The notes under the pieces were generated by a model. It was not told where the DNA came from and made no database searches. It saw only the letters and a list, made by a program, of their open reading frames with translations. The position numbers were made by a program, and so were the translations under genes. Positions 42,479-50,962 of a DNA stretch of 62,414 nucleotides are shown here, one piece after another. The stretch's first letter is position 1, and each line of letters starts with the position of its first letter. The DNA is from Halorubrum sp. SD626R (GTDB taxonomy: Archaea > Halobacteriota > Halobacteria > Halobacteriales > Haloferacaceae). The DNA is taken from assembly GCF_001261915.1 (NCBI RefSeq), contig NZ_CVRT01000040.1:1-62414 (forward strand), read 5' to 3'.

Positions 42479-43144
42479 ATGGACGATGCCGCGCGAGCGC
42501 GTGAGGCCGCTCACGAGGCGCTCGCGGATGTCGAGCCCGAGCAGCTGCACGAGGCCCTCGAACGCCGCATCCTGGACGCGGCCGTGACGCCCGGGGTGCT
42601 GGCGCTGGTCACGGCCCGCGCGGTCGACCCCGACGTGAACCCCGGCGAGGTCGTCGACCGCGCGGCGGGCGTGCAGCTCATCTACGAGGGGCTCCGGCTC
42701 ACCCGGACGCTGGCCCACGAGGAGCCGTGGGTGACCGCGCCGACGCACGAGACCGACATCGACGCCGACATGGACGTGCTCACGGCCGACGTGCTCGTCT
42801 CGCGCGGCTTCTCGCTGCTCGCGTGCACCGAGGCGGCCGGCGCCGCGGTCGAGGTCGTGCGCGCGTTCGGCCGCGACCAGACGCTCCGCGACCGCGAGGG
42901 GACCGACCCCGCGGCGGCGACCGCGCTCGACCGGAACCTGGAGGTCGACGCCCTCGAACTGGCGGTCGTCGCCGGCACCACCGCCGTCGGCGGCGACCCG
43001 CCGGAGGAGCTGCTGACGTACGCCCGCGAGCTCGCGGCCGACTACGACGGCGAGTTCCCGCCGCCGGGGCGCGCGCTCCCGGACGCGACCGCCGACCGCA
43101 TCGCGGACATCTCCGACCGCGCCGTGAGCGCGACGGACCGATGA
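42479..43144 (+). CDS. DUF7114-like protein, possibly of polyprenyl synthase fold
   Basis: A 221-residue helical protein: EALADVEPEQLHEALERRIL, GVQLIYEGLRLTRTLAHEEP, MDVLTADVLVSRGFSLLACT, EALELAVVAGTTAVGGDPPE-like, and LLTYARELAADYDGEF. The helical pattern, with TADVLVSRGFSLLA after an Asp-rich segment, recalls polyprenyl diphosphate synthases, but the DDxxD motifs are absent. I assign it tentatively to the haloarchaeal DUF7114 group. It is divergent from the crotonase gene. Confidence 0.65.
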   Translation: MDDAARAREAAHEALADVEPEQLHEALERRILDAAVTPGVLALVTARAVDPDVNPGEVVDRAAGVQLIYEGLRLTRTLAHEEPWVTAPTHETDIDADMDVLTADVLVSRGFSLLACTEAAGAAVEVVRAFGRDQTLRDREGTDPAAATALDRNLEVDALELAVVAGTTAVGGDPPEELLTYARELAADYDGEFPPPGRALPDATADRIADISDRAVSATDR

Positions 43145-43240
43145 TGTCGCCCGACGGCGGCGGGACCGTGTGTGTCTCCGTGACGGGACGCCCCCGAATC
43201 GAAACCACTAAAGTCGACTCCCGTCAACGGATGCTTGCGC

Positions 43241-43312
43241 GCCTGGGTAGCTTAGCGGTAAAGCGCGTCCTTGGTAAGGACGAGACCCCGAGTTCAAATC
43301 TCGGCCTAGGCT
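43241..43312 (+). tRNA. tRNA-Thr (anticodon GGT)
   Basis: A 72-nt cloverleaf: acceptor GCCTGGG/CCTAGGC with one G-T pair, D-arm AGCTTAGCGGTAAAGC, anticodon stem CGTCC/GGACG with loop TTGGTAA (GGT), T-arm CCGAG-TTCAAAT-CTCGG, discriminator T. A ccactaaag box lies about 35 bp upstream, and a short T-run (gatttta) follows at 43319. Confidence 0.97.
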
Positions 43313-43337
43313 CTTCCCGATTTTATCGGCCCCGATA

Positions 43338-44909
43338 ATGAGATTCGACGGGCTCTTCGACCGCGCCGCCGAGTTCGATGTCGATATCGAGGCGGTGAGC
43401 GCGGCGCTCGCGGAGCGTCGATCGGTCGCTGACGACTCCGAGGACTCGGCGGGCGACACCGCCGAGGGTGACATCTCCCCGCTCGACCGCGAGCCGAGCC
43501 CCGCCCGGGTCGTCGCCGACGCAGACGCCCTCGCGGCCGACCTCCTCGTCGGCGGCGCGGCCCGCGAGGCGCTCGACGCGCTACGGGCGCACTCGTGGAC
43601 GACGCTCGTCGCCAGCGACGCGCTGCTCGACGACGCCGAGGCGGTGATCGCCGCGCTCGCGGACCCCGCCCTCGCGGCCGACTGGCGCGACGCGGTCGAG
43701 GCGTGGCGCGAGCCGGTGGCGCATCCCGCCGGCGACCACCCGGCGCTGGCGTCGGCGTACCGCGGCGCCGCGATGCAGGTCGTGAGCCTCGACCCGTCGC
43801 TCACTGGGGCGCGGGCCGCGGCCGGGCTCCGCGACCGACTCCCGGTGAGCGTCCGGGAGCCGCGGGCGTTCGCGACCGTCTTCTCGGCCGAGAAGCTCTA
43901 CCCCGAGGTCGGCGGCGGCGAGTACCCCGGCCCCGACCGCGACCCGCGCTCGATGGCGCCGGTTCGGACCGACGGGGGGACGGACGGACTCGCCGAGGGC
44001 GACGCCCCCGAGCTCCCGGCCGACCTCGGCGCGGTCCGCGAGGCGCTGACCGCGTGGTACGAGGCCGACCACCGCGACTTCCCGTGGCGGCGCACCGAGG
44101 ACCCCTACGAGGTCCTCGTCAGCGAGGTGATGAGCCAGCAGACGCAGCTCGACCGCGTGGTCCCCGCGTGGGAGGACTTCCTCGACGAGTGGCCGACGAC
44201 GGCCGACTTGGCCGCGGCCGACCGCGGCGACGTGGTCGCGTTCTGGTCCGACCACTCGCTCGGCTACAACAACCGCGCGAAGTACCTCCACGAGGCCGCC
44301 GGGCAGGTCGAGGACGACTACGGCGGCGCGTTCCCCGAGTCGCCGGACGAACTGCAGGAGCTGATGGGCGTCGGCCCGTACACCGCCAACGCGGTCGCCT
44401 CGTTCGCGTTCAACGACGGCGACGCGGTCGTCGATACCAACGTGAAACGGGTACTCCACCGCGCGTTCGCGGTCCCGGACGACGATTCGGCGTTCGAGCG
44501 GGTCGCCTCGCGGCTCATGCCCGCCGGCGAGTCCCGGGTCTGGAACAACGCGATCATGGAGCTGGGCGGCGTCGCCTGCGGAACGACCCCGCGCTGCGAC
44601 GAGGCGGGCTGCCCGTGGCGCGGCTGGTGTCACGCGTACGAGACGGGCGACTTCACCGCCCCCGACGTGCCGGAGCAGCCGAGCTTCGAGGGGAGCCGCC
44701 GGCAGTTCCGGGGGCGGGTCGTCCGGGCGCTCGGCGAGTACGACGAGCTGGCGCTCGGCGAGCTCGGTCCCCGGATCCGGGTCGACTACGCGCCCGACGG
44801 TGAGTACGGCCGGGAGTGGCTCCGCGGGCTCGTCGACGACCTCGCGGACGACGGGCTGGTCGCGGTCGACGAGGGCGGCGACGAGACGGCGGTTCGGCTC
44901 AGGGACTGA
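43338..44909 (+). CDS. mutY: Fusion of a PIN-like (DUF7384-type) domain with adenine glycosylase MutY
   Basis: A 523-residue protein. MutY removes adenine mispaired with 8-oxoguanine. Residues about 50-205 form a PIN-like haloarchaeal domain (ARVVADADALAADLLVGGAA, HSWTTLVASDALLDDAEAVI, DHPALASAYRGAAMQVVSLD). MutY follows from about 228: EADHRDFPWRRTEDPYEVLV, SEVMSQQTQ (catalytic E263), MGVGPYTANAVASFAF (helix-hairpin-helix), VVDTNVKRVL (D366), and four Cys for the 4Fe-4S cluster near 415-432, spaced slightly unusually (x5, x4, x5). The two parts are in one frame with no internal stop. The NUDIX-like C-terminal domain is replaced by a short winged segment. Confidence 0.85.
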   Translation: MRFDGLFDRAAEFDVDIEAVSAALAERRSVADDSEDSAGDTAEGDISPLDREPSPARVVADADALAADLLVGGAAREALDALRAHSWTTLVASDALLDDAEAVIAALADPALAADWRDAVEAWREPVAHPAGDHPALASAYRGAAMQVVSLDPSLTGARAAAGLRDRLPVSVREPRAFATVFSAEKLYPEVGGGEYPGPDRDPRSMAPVRTDGGTDGLAEGDAPELPADLGAVREALTAWYEADHRDFPWRRTEDPYEVLVSEVMSQQTQLDRVVPAWEDFLDEWPTTADLAAADRGDVVAFWSDHSLGYNNRAKYLHEAAGQVEDDYGGAFPESPDELQELMGVGPYTANAVASFAFNDGDAVVDTNVKRVLHRAFAVPDDDSAFERVASRLMPAGESRVWNNAIMELGGVACGTTPRCDEAGCPWRGWCHAYETGDFTAPDVPEQPSFEGSRRQFRGRVVRALGEYDELALGELGPRIRVDYAPDGEYGREWLRGLVDDLADDGLVAVDEGGDETAVRLRD

Positions 44910-44996
44910 GTCGATTCGAGGCCGCCTCGGGGCCGAATAAGTACCGCCAACGTGTGAACCGTCACCCGTTTATCACCGGGGCCGGAACGAGGGGAC

Positions 44997-45395
44997 ATGA
45001 GCGAGACCGTCGACTCCGACCTCTACGCGCGGACGAAGGCGCTGCTGGAGCCGGGCGACATCGAACTCCTCGGCTGTATCGTTCACACGACGCTCGGCGG
45101 GGAGGAGGACTTAGAGATGCACGAGCTCACGGTCGCGATCAACGAGGTCATCGCCGACCACGCCGGGAAGGGCGAGGCGTACATCGAGGCCGGCAACGAC
45201 GACACGAGCTTCTCCTCGAACCAGTTCCAGGGGCGCACCCTCGACGACGAGGAGTTCGTCTGGGAGTGCCAGCAGCTCCTCCGGGGCGGCAGCTTCGACC
45301 TCGTCTTCTACTACGAGGCGAACGTCGATCAGGAGGCGCTCGCGGCCGACCTCGCCGACCTCGACGACGTGGACCGCGTGACCCAGGTGCCCTGA
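44997..45395 (+). CDS. DUF5778 family protein
   Basis: A 132-residue haloarchaeal protein: LYARTKALLEPGDIELLGCI, VHTTLGGEEDLEMHELTVAI, SFSSNQFQGRTLDDEEFVWE and FDLVFYYEANVDQEAL. The pattern fits DUF5778, function unknown. A cgtttatcac box about 26 bp upstream supports the ATG. The next gene starts 26 bp after the stop. Confidence 0.83.
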   Translation: MSETVDSDLYARTKALLEPGDIELLGCIVHTTLGGEEDLEMHELTVAINEVIADHAGKGEAYIEAGNDDTSFSSNQFQGRTLDDEEFVWECQQLLRGGSFDLVFYYEANVDQEALAADLADLDDVDRVTQVP

Positions 45396-45421
45396 GGCGG
45401 CGACAGCCTCCCCTCGAACCC

Positions 45422-46075
45422 GTGAGCGACACCGTCCTCGTCCCCGGCGGCCGCGACGTGCGCGCCACCCTCGACACCGCCGCGAGCGACGGCGGTGGCG
45501 ACGCCACCGGGAACGGCTCCCGGGCCGACGCGGTCGTCGTCGCCTGCCCGCCCCACCCGCAGCAGCGCGGGCACCGCGGCGACGAGCGGCTGCGGGCGGT
45601 GAGCGACGCCCTGACCGACCGCGGGGTCGACTGCCTCCGGTTCGACTACGGCGACTGGGATGAGGGATACGGAGAGAGCACCGACGCCGACAGCGCGGTC
45701 GGCTGGGCGGCCGAGCGCTACGACCGCGTCGGCCTGTTCGGCTTCTCGTTCGGGGCGACGGTCGCGCTCGTGACGGCCGCCTCGCGCCCCGGCCTCGCCG
45801 GCGTCTGCGCGCTCGCGCCGACGGCTCGGCTGAACCCCGACGTCGACGCGGTCGCTGCGCTCGACGACCTGGTCGATCTGGGCGTCCCGACGCGGATCCT
45901 GTACGCGACCCGCGACTCGACAGCTGAGTGGAAGCCGGTCGTAGAGCGGGCCGAGGGGCTGGGAATCGAGACGGTCGCGTTCGAGTCCGACCACTTCTTC
46001 GTGGGACGCGCGGGAGCGGTGGGCGAGCGCGCGGCGGCGTTCTTCGAGCCGCGGCTGCGGACGGATCGCGGGTGA
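45422..46075 (+). CDS. Alpha/beta hydrolase (dienelactone hydrolase-like)
   Basis: A 217-residue hydrolase: VVVACPPHPQQRGHRGDERL, LRFDYGDWDEGYGESTDADS, nucleophile elbow LFGFSFGATVALV (GFSFG), RILYATRDSTAEWKPV and a final FESDHFFVG with the catalytic His. This is the alpha/beta fold of COG2945-like enzymes. GTG start at 45422, just after the DUF5778 gene, so the two are probably cotranscribed. Confidence 0.82.
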   Translation: MSDTVLVPGGRDVRATLDTAASDGGGDATGNGSRADAVVVACPPHPQQRGHRGDERLRAVSDALTDRGVDCLRFDYGDWDEGYGESTDADSAVGWAAERYDRVGLFGFSFGATVALVTAASRPGLAGVCALAPTARLNPDVDAVAALDDLVDLGVPTRILYATRDSTAEWKPVVERAEGLGIETVAFESDHFFVGRAGAVGERAAAFFEPRLRTDRG

Positions 46076-46126
46076 CCGACGGTCGGTCCCGGGAAGACTT
46101 ATTCCGCTCCCGCGAGCCGACCGCGT

Positions 46127-47395
46127 ATGGAGTACCGACCCCTCCCCGACGAGCGCGCCGACGAGTTCGGCGCGTTCATGCGGTACGCGTTCGCTCCCGC
46201 CGAGGGCCCGTACGACCCCGAGGAAGCGGACGACCACGACACGATCGCCGAGCGGCGCGGGCTCTTCGACGCAGCCGACGACCCCGTCGCGGTGTGCGCG
46301 CACCACTTCTTCCCGCTGCGGATCCGCGGCGCCGACCGCGAGGTCGCCGGGCTCTCCGCGGTCGCTTCGCCGCCGGAGCACCGTCGGCGCGGGAACGTCC
46401 GCCGCGTGCTCCGCGAGTCGCTGACGGAGTACCGCGACCGGGGCGTCGCCGTCTCGACGCTGTGGCCCTTCGAGCACTCATTTTACGCGAGCTACGGCTG
46501 GGCGACCGCGAGCCGCTACCGCTCCCTCGCCGCGCCGCCCTGTCAGCTCGGGTTCGTCGACGACCTGATCGCGACCGACGGCGACGCGGCCGGGAGCTTC
46601 AGGCGGCTCGACGAGGGCGACTACGCCGCCGTGAAACCCCTGCTCGCGGCGACGGCGGAGCGCTACGACCTCACGATGGACTGGACCGAGGAGTGGTGGC
46701 GAGAGCGCGTCGTCCGGGGCTGGAAGAGCGACCCGTTCGTCTATGGCTGGGAGCGCGACGGGGAGCTCCGGGGGCTCTGTCGGTACTCGTTCGACGACGA
46801 CCCCGACGACGCGGATGACGCGGTGATGCGCCTCTCCGACGTCGCCGCCGCCGACGACGAGGCGTGGTTCCAGCTCCTGCGATTCTGCCACAACCACGAC
46901 TCGCAGGTGGCCGAGGTCCGGATCCGGGCCCCGCCGGACGCCCCCCTGATCGACCTCGTCGAGGACCCCCGCGCGGTCGACTGCGAGATCCGGACCGGCC
47001 CGATGGTCCGGCTCGTCGATGTCCCCGCCGCCCTCGACGGGCTCAGTCCCGACCCCGACGTCGAGGCGACCCTCTCGCTCGCGGTCGACGACCCCCTCGT
47101 CCCGTGGAACGACGCGACGTTTCGGGTCGCGGTCGCCGACGGGAGCGTCGCGGTCGAGCCGGTCGATACGGCCGAGGACGCGAACGCCGCGGGCGCGAAC
47201 GACGCCGCCGGAAATCCGGACGACGCCGAGATCGACGTCGGCGCCCTCTCGCAGCTGTACGTCGGCTACCGCTCCGTTGACGAAGTCGTCCGGGCGGGCC
47301 GGCTCCGAGGCCCCGGCGACCGCCCCCTCGACGCCGCCGCCCCCCTCCGCGCGCTGTTTCCGCCGCGACCGACGCACTTCCGTGAGCGGTTCTGA
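46127..47395 (+). CDS. Eis-like GNAT acetyltransferase
   Basis: A 422-residue protein with the Eis layout: an N-terminal GNAT domain with VASPPEHRRRGNVRRVLRES (acetyl-CoA loop) and FEHSFYASYGWATASRYRSL, a second degenerate GNAT domain (about 150-290), and a C-terminal sterol-carrier-like domain (VEATLSLAVDDPLVPWNDAT, LSQLYVGYRSVDEVVRAG). Eis proteins acetylate amines, including aminoglycosides in mycobacteria; here the substrate is unknown. A gacttatt box lies about 28 bp upstream. Confidence 0.87.
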   Translation: MEYRPLPDERADEFGAFMRYAFAPAEGPYDPEEADDHDTIAERRGLFDAADDPVAVCAHHFFPLRIRGADREVAGLSAVASPPEHRRRGNVRRVLRESLTEYRDRGVAVSTLWPFEHSFYASYGWATASRYRSLAAPPCQLGFVDDLIATDGDAAGSFRRLDEGDYAAVKPLLAATAERYDLTMDWTEEWWRERVVRGWKSDPFVYGWERDGELRGLCRYSFDDDPDDADDAVMRLSDVAAADDEAWFQLLRFCHNHDSQVAEVRIRAPPDAPLIDLVEDPRAVDCEIRTGPMVRLVDVPAALDGLSPDPDVEATLSLAVDDPLVPWNDATFRVAVADGSVAVEPVDTAEDANAAGANDAAGNPDDAEIDVGALSQLYVGYRSVDEVVRAGRLRGPGDRPLDAAAPLRALFPPRPTHFRERF

Positions 47396-47454
47396 GCGAC
47401 GCTCGGGGGACTCCCCGGCCGGGCTTTTTATCCGCGCGCCGCGTACCCCGCGGT

Positions 47455-48300
47455 ATGAGTTCCCGCGACGACCGACGCGACGACGAGCTCGAAGAGCGGC
47501 TCGACGAGCTCGAAGACGTGCTGGGCGAGCTCCGCCGCGACCTCGAAGAGAGCGAGCGGGACCGCCGCGGACCCCCGCGGCCGCCCAGCCTCTCCGATCT
47601 GGTCCGGTTCACCGAGCAGTACACCATTCCGACGGTCATCGCCCTCCTGGAGACGACGATCAAGTCGCTCGAACTGCTCCGGGGTACCCTCCGGCTCGCC
47701 GACCCCGGGCGGAGCGTCGCCGGCGAGGGCGGCGCGACCGCCGACCGCCTCGCCGACGTCCGCGACGGCGCGAGCGCCGGCCTCGCGCGGTCGCTCTCGG
47801 AGCTCCGGACCGCGCTCTCCGAGGCCGACCTCCCGGAGGAGGCCGCCTCGCGCTCGATCATCGCCGACGCCCGCGACCTCACGGCCGAGATCGAGTCGCG
47901 GATCGAGGAGGGCCGCCGGGAGGCCGACGCCGCGCGACGGGGGGGCCGGCGCGACGACCGCCGAAGCGGTCGGGACGACGGCGGACGCGAGGCGGCCGGT
48001 CGAGACGAGCGCGGCGGGCGCGACGACGACCCCTCCGGCGGCCGCGGGATCCGGATCGACGTGACCGATCCCGATTCGGACCCCGAGGCGGAGGCGGCCG
48101 ACGACAAGGAAGCCGGGGACGACTCGGCGCCCGAGGTCGACGTCGAGTCCGAGCTGGAGTCGATCAAGCGGCAGATCGACGGTGACGCCGCGGACGCCGA
48201 TGGCGATGCCGCGGACGACGAGGCCGGAGACGCCGCGACCGACGACGCGGTCGAGGGCGAGGACGGCGACGAGGACGCGGGTGACCGCGACGCGGACTGA
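47455..48300 (+). CDS. Haloarchaeal coiled-coil protein (DUF7547-like)
   Basis: A 281-residue protein. Residues about 8-40 are coiled coil (ELEERLDELEDVLGELRRDL), 46-150 a conserved helical domain (LSDLVRFTEQYTIPTVIALL, TTIKSLELLRGTLRLADPG, LARSLSELRTALSEADLP), and about 150-281 a charged, disordered tail rich in Arg/Asp then Asp/Ala. The central helix is the likely functional part. Function unknown. A gctttttatc box upstream supports the ATG. Confidence 0.72.
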   Translation: MSSRDDRRDDELEERLDELEDVLGELRRDLEESERDRRGPPRPPSLSDLVRFTEQYTIPTVIALLETTIKSLELLRGTLRLADPGRSVAGEGGATADRLADVRDGASAGLARSLSELRTALSEADLPEEAASRSIIADARDLTAEIESRIEEGRREADAARRGGRRDDRRSGRDDGGREAAGRDERGGRDDDPSGGRGIRIDVTDPDSDPEAEAADDKEAGDDSAPEVDVESELESIKRQIDGDAADADGDAADDEAGDAATDDAVEGEDGDEDAGDRDAD

Positions 48301-48335
48301 TTCCCCCGCGAGACGCACAGACTCGCCGCCCGCGC

Positions 48336-49085
48336 TCAGAAATCCGCGCTGAGTCGGTCAGCGACGCGCTCTGCGGAATCGACGAGCAGGGCGTCGTCGT
48401 CGGTGAACACCTCCAGCGCGACGGTGCCGTCGAACCCGTCGAGCTCGTCTGCCACGGCCCCGTAGTCGACCTCGCCGGCGCCGATCGGGAGGTGGGTGTC
48501 GCCGCGGCGGCGCACGTCGTGACAGTGGAGGTGGGAGACGCGGTCGCCGTGGGCGCGGAGGAACCGCGCGATCGCCTTGTCGCCGCCCTCCATGTACGCG
48601 TGGCCCACGTCGAAGCAGACCGGGGTGTCGGTCTCGCGGGCGATCTCGCCGAGGACGGAGAGCTGAAGCCCCGCGTGCTGGTGACCGACGTTCTCGACGA
48701 CGACCTCGACGCCCGCCTCCCGGCCGGCGTCCGCGACCCGGAGTAGCTGCTCGGCGGCGACCTCGCGGAACGCGACGTCGTCGCGGTCGGCGGAGGTGGC
48801 GTGGAGGACCGCCTTCTCCGCGCCCAGATCACCGGCCGCCTCCAGGAGCCGCCGCTGGTAGTCGACGATGGCGTCGTTGACCTCGGGGACGTAGCTGGCC
48901 AGCCGCTGGCTGTACGGGAGGTGGACGAGCAGGTCGCGGCCGGCGAGCGCGTCGCCCAAGCGCTCGGGGTCGGTCTCGCCCGGCACGAGCGTCGGCTCGC
49001 CGACCCCGAGCTCGCAGAAGTCGAACCGCGCCGGCGACGCCGCGAGGCGGTCGAGGTCGTCGCCGACGGTGAGACCGATCTCCAT
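48336..49085 (-). CDS. Sugar phosphate isomerase/epimerase-like TIM barrel
   Basis: A 249-residue protein of the xylose isomerase-like AP-endonuclease 2 superfamily. EVVVENVGHQHAG-like (Glu ligand), CFDVGHAYMEGGDK (Asp, His), HLHCHDVRRRGDTHLPIGAG (His, Asp, His) and TVALEVFTD (last Glu) give the usual metal-site residues. The HLPIGAGEVDY segment is common to both endonuclease IV-like proteins and isomerases. The substrate is not clear. Confidence 0.85.
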   Translation of the reverse strand: MEIGLTVGDDLDRLAASPARFDFCELGVGEPTLVPGETDPERLGDALAGRDLLVHLPYSQRLASYVPEVNDAIVDYQRRLLEAAGDLGAEKAVLHATSADRDDVAFREVAAEQLLRVADAGREAGVEVVVENVGHQHAGLQLSVLGEIARETDTPVCFDVGHAYMEGGDKAIARFLRAHGDRVSHLHCHDVRRRGDTHLPIGAGEVDYGAVADELDGFDGTVALEVFTDDDALLVDSAERVADRLSADF

Positions 49086-49321
49086 GTCGACGGTGGGTGC
49101 GGCGGCGTGTTATAGGTGCTGCCGTCGACTCAGCGGCCCTGTCGCGATCCAGTTGGTAACTATTTCCCTCGATCGCTCAGTACAGGCTACCCACGTACCA
49201 GCCCGACACCCAAAAACACCATAATATTGTTACGAATCACGTGCGAGACTTAAAGCCAGAATATGAAGTAGTGATTCAGCGACCAAGCGGAAGGACATCA
49301 CCCTAACGGAGCGGTTCGAAA
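49086..49321. other. AT-rich gap at the edge of the island
   Basis: No gene is seen here. From about 49150 the base composition changes abruptly to AT-rich (for example cataatattg near 49210) and stays so through the DUF3592 gene to about 49880. No terminal repeats or tRNA are visible at either edge. Confidence 0.6.
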
Positions 49322-49765
49322 TTAAGAAGCGACGGATTTGTAGACTGGTCTTCCGATCAGGAATAGGCCCAAGATGCCGAATATAAGTGGTAGAGGGCTA
49401 CTCTTTTTCTTAAGATACGATTTCGAGGGCGAGCCTTGCACGACATAGGCCGTGGTTGTCTCCCTGACATTGTACTGGTCAATTCTGTCTTCCGCGGCAG
49501 TCCTTGTGTCGGACGCTTTTGTTCCTATTCCCGGTCTGATGTTGTCGGAAGTGTATTGGGTTCCGTTGTACGTGTAGCTGTACGTGACGTGGGGGGTGTA
49601 CCTGTCTCCCCTTTTTGAGGAATCCACGGTGACTGCTTTGCTCTCTACCGTGGCTTCAATCTGCACCCCGGACGAGAGGCTTTGTTGCTGAGAGTATGCC
49701 ATGTATCCAGCAACTCCGAGCAGCACGATCCCCAGTATTATACTTATCAGGGACAGCTTCGACAT
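49322..49765 (-). CDS. DUF3592 family membrane protein in an AT-rich island
   Basis: A 147-residue protein: an N-terminal helix (LISIILGIVLLGVAGYMAYS), an outer beta domain (IEATVESKAVTVDSSKRGDR, PHVTYSYTYNGTQYTSDNI) and a C-terminal helix (SPLPLIFGILGLFLIGRPVY). This fits DUF3592, function unknown. It uses AT-rich codons and more Lys/Ser than its neighbours, and both flanking gaps are AT-rich, indicating recent transfer. Confidence 0.82.
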   Translation of the reverse strand: MSKLSLISIILGIVLLGVAGYMAYSQQQSLSSGVQIEATVESKAVTVDSSKRGDRYTPHVTYSYTYNGTQYTSDNIRPGIGTKASDTRTAAEDRIDQYNVRETTTAYVVQGSPSKSYLKKKSSPLPLIFGILGLFLIGRPVYKSVAS

Positions 49766-49891
49766 ATTAGCGATTGTTTAGACTACTGAATGGTAATTTC
49801 GACGTATTTCTCACTGCGCAACACGTGCAGTCGGAGCCTACCGGCTGGCTCAGCGGGACCGGTACCGAAATAAAAATTCGACAGCGCTGCT

Positions 49892-50962
49892 TCAGTCGTC
49901 GAGCGGGTCGTCGACGTCGATCGCGCCGGAATCGATCTCGGCCTCGACCTCGCGGACCGCGGTCACCATGTTTTCCATCTTGCCGTAGGCGATATCGCGC
50001 GGCAGGAGCTTCAGTCCGCAGTCGGGCGAGACCGTGAGCTTCTCCGGCGGGACGACGCGCAGGCCCTGCCGGATGTTCTCCTTGATCGCTTCGACCGACT
50101 CCACCTCGGCCGTGTGGGCGTCGACGACGCCGAGCGCGAGATCGGGCTCGAACTCGGGGTCAGTGAACGTCGGGATCTGCTCGTACTCGCCGTTGCACAG
50201 TTCCACGTCGAACTCGTCGATCGGGTAGTCGTTGATCTCGGGGTAGATCCGCGAGTAGTCGCCGTAACAGACGTGGAGGCCGATCCGCACGTCCTCGTCG
50301 ATGCCCGAGACGATGCGTTCGAGCGCCTCGCCGACGATGGCGTGGTCCTCGGGCGTCGTCGCCAGCGCGGGCTCGTCGATCTGGATGTACCGCGCGCCCG
50401 CCTCGACCAGCTTCTCGACCTCCTCGTTGACGAGGTCGGCGAGGTCGTAGACGAGCTCCTCGGTGGAGGGGTACGCCTCGTTGAACGCCCAGAAGCCGAG
50501 CGTGTACGGCCCCGTGATCGGGACCTTGACCGGGCGCTCGGAGACGTCGGAGGTGAACTCGAACTCGTCGACGAGCCACGGCTCGTCGTACGCGACCTCC
50601 TCGACGACGGAGGGCTTGTCGAAGTAGTTGTGGCCCCACACCTTCACCGGGCCGTTGAACTCGTAGCCGTCGATGCGGTCGGCGAAGAACTCCACCATCT
50701 CGTTGCGGCGCATCTCGCCGTCGACGACCGTGTCGAGCCCGGCGCGCTCGTGCTCGCGCGTGACCAGCCGACAGGCGTCGTCGTGCGCCTCTTCGAGGTC
50801 CGACGCGTCGAACTTCGAGTCGGGGTCCTCGACGAGCTCGTCGGCGCGGTTGAGCCACTTCGGCTTCGGGTACGAGCCGACGACGGTCGTCAGCAGGAAC
50901 GCGTCGTTCGGGTGGTCGTGCGGGCGGAACTGGTCTCGGTTGGCGTCTGGGTTTCGGACCAT
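49892..50962 (-). CDS. metE: Methionine synthase, MetE-type catalytic half
   Basis: A 356-residue cobalamin-independent methionine synthase of the archaeal core type, which transfers a methyl group to homocysteine. TTVVGSYPKPKWLN at the N-terminus, RHEHERAGLDTVVDGEMRR-like, ARYIQIDEPALAT, and the zinc ligands in LHVCYGDYS, near ELCNGEYE and in VSPDCGLKLLPRD are present. Its ATG overlaps the stop of the upstream paralogous half (TGATG), so both form an operon. Methyl donor (folate or other) is not decided. Confidence 0.92.
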   Translation of the reverse strand: MVRNPDANRDQFRPHDHPNDAFLLTTVVGSYPKPKWLNRADELVEDPDSKFDASDLEEAHDDACRLVTREHERAGLDTVVDGEMRRNEMVEFFADRIDGYEFNGPVKVWGHNYFDKPSVVEEVAYDEPWLVDEFEFTSDVSERPVKVPITGPYTLGFWAFNEAYPSTEELVYDLADLVNEEVEKLVEAGARYIQIDEPALATTPEDHAIVGEALERIVSGIDEDVRIGLHVCYGDYSRIYPEINDYPIDEFDVELCNGEYEQIPTFTDPEFEPDLALGVVDAHTAEVESVEAIKENIRQGLRVVPPEKLTVSPDCGLKLLPRDIAYGKMENMVTAVREVEAEIDSGAIDVDDPLDD

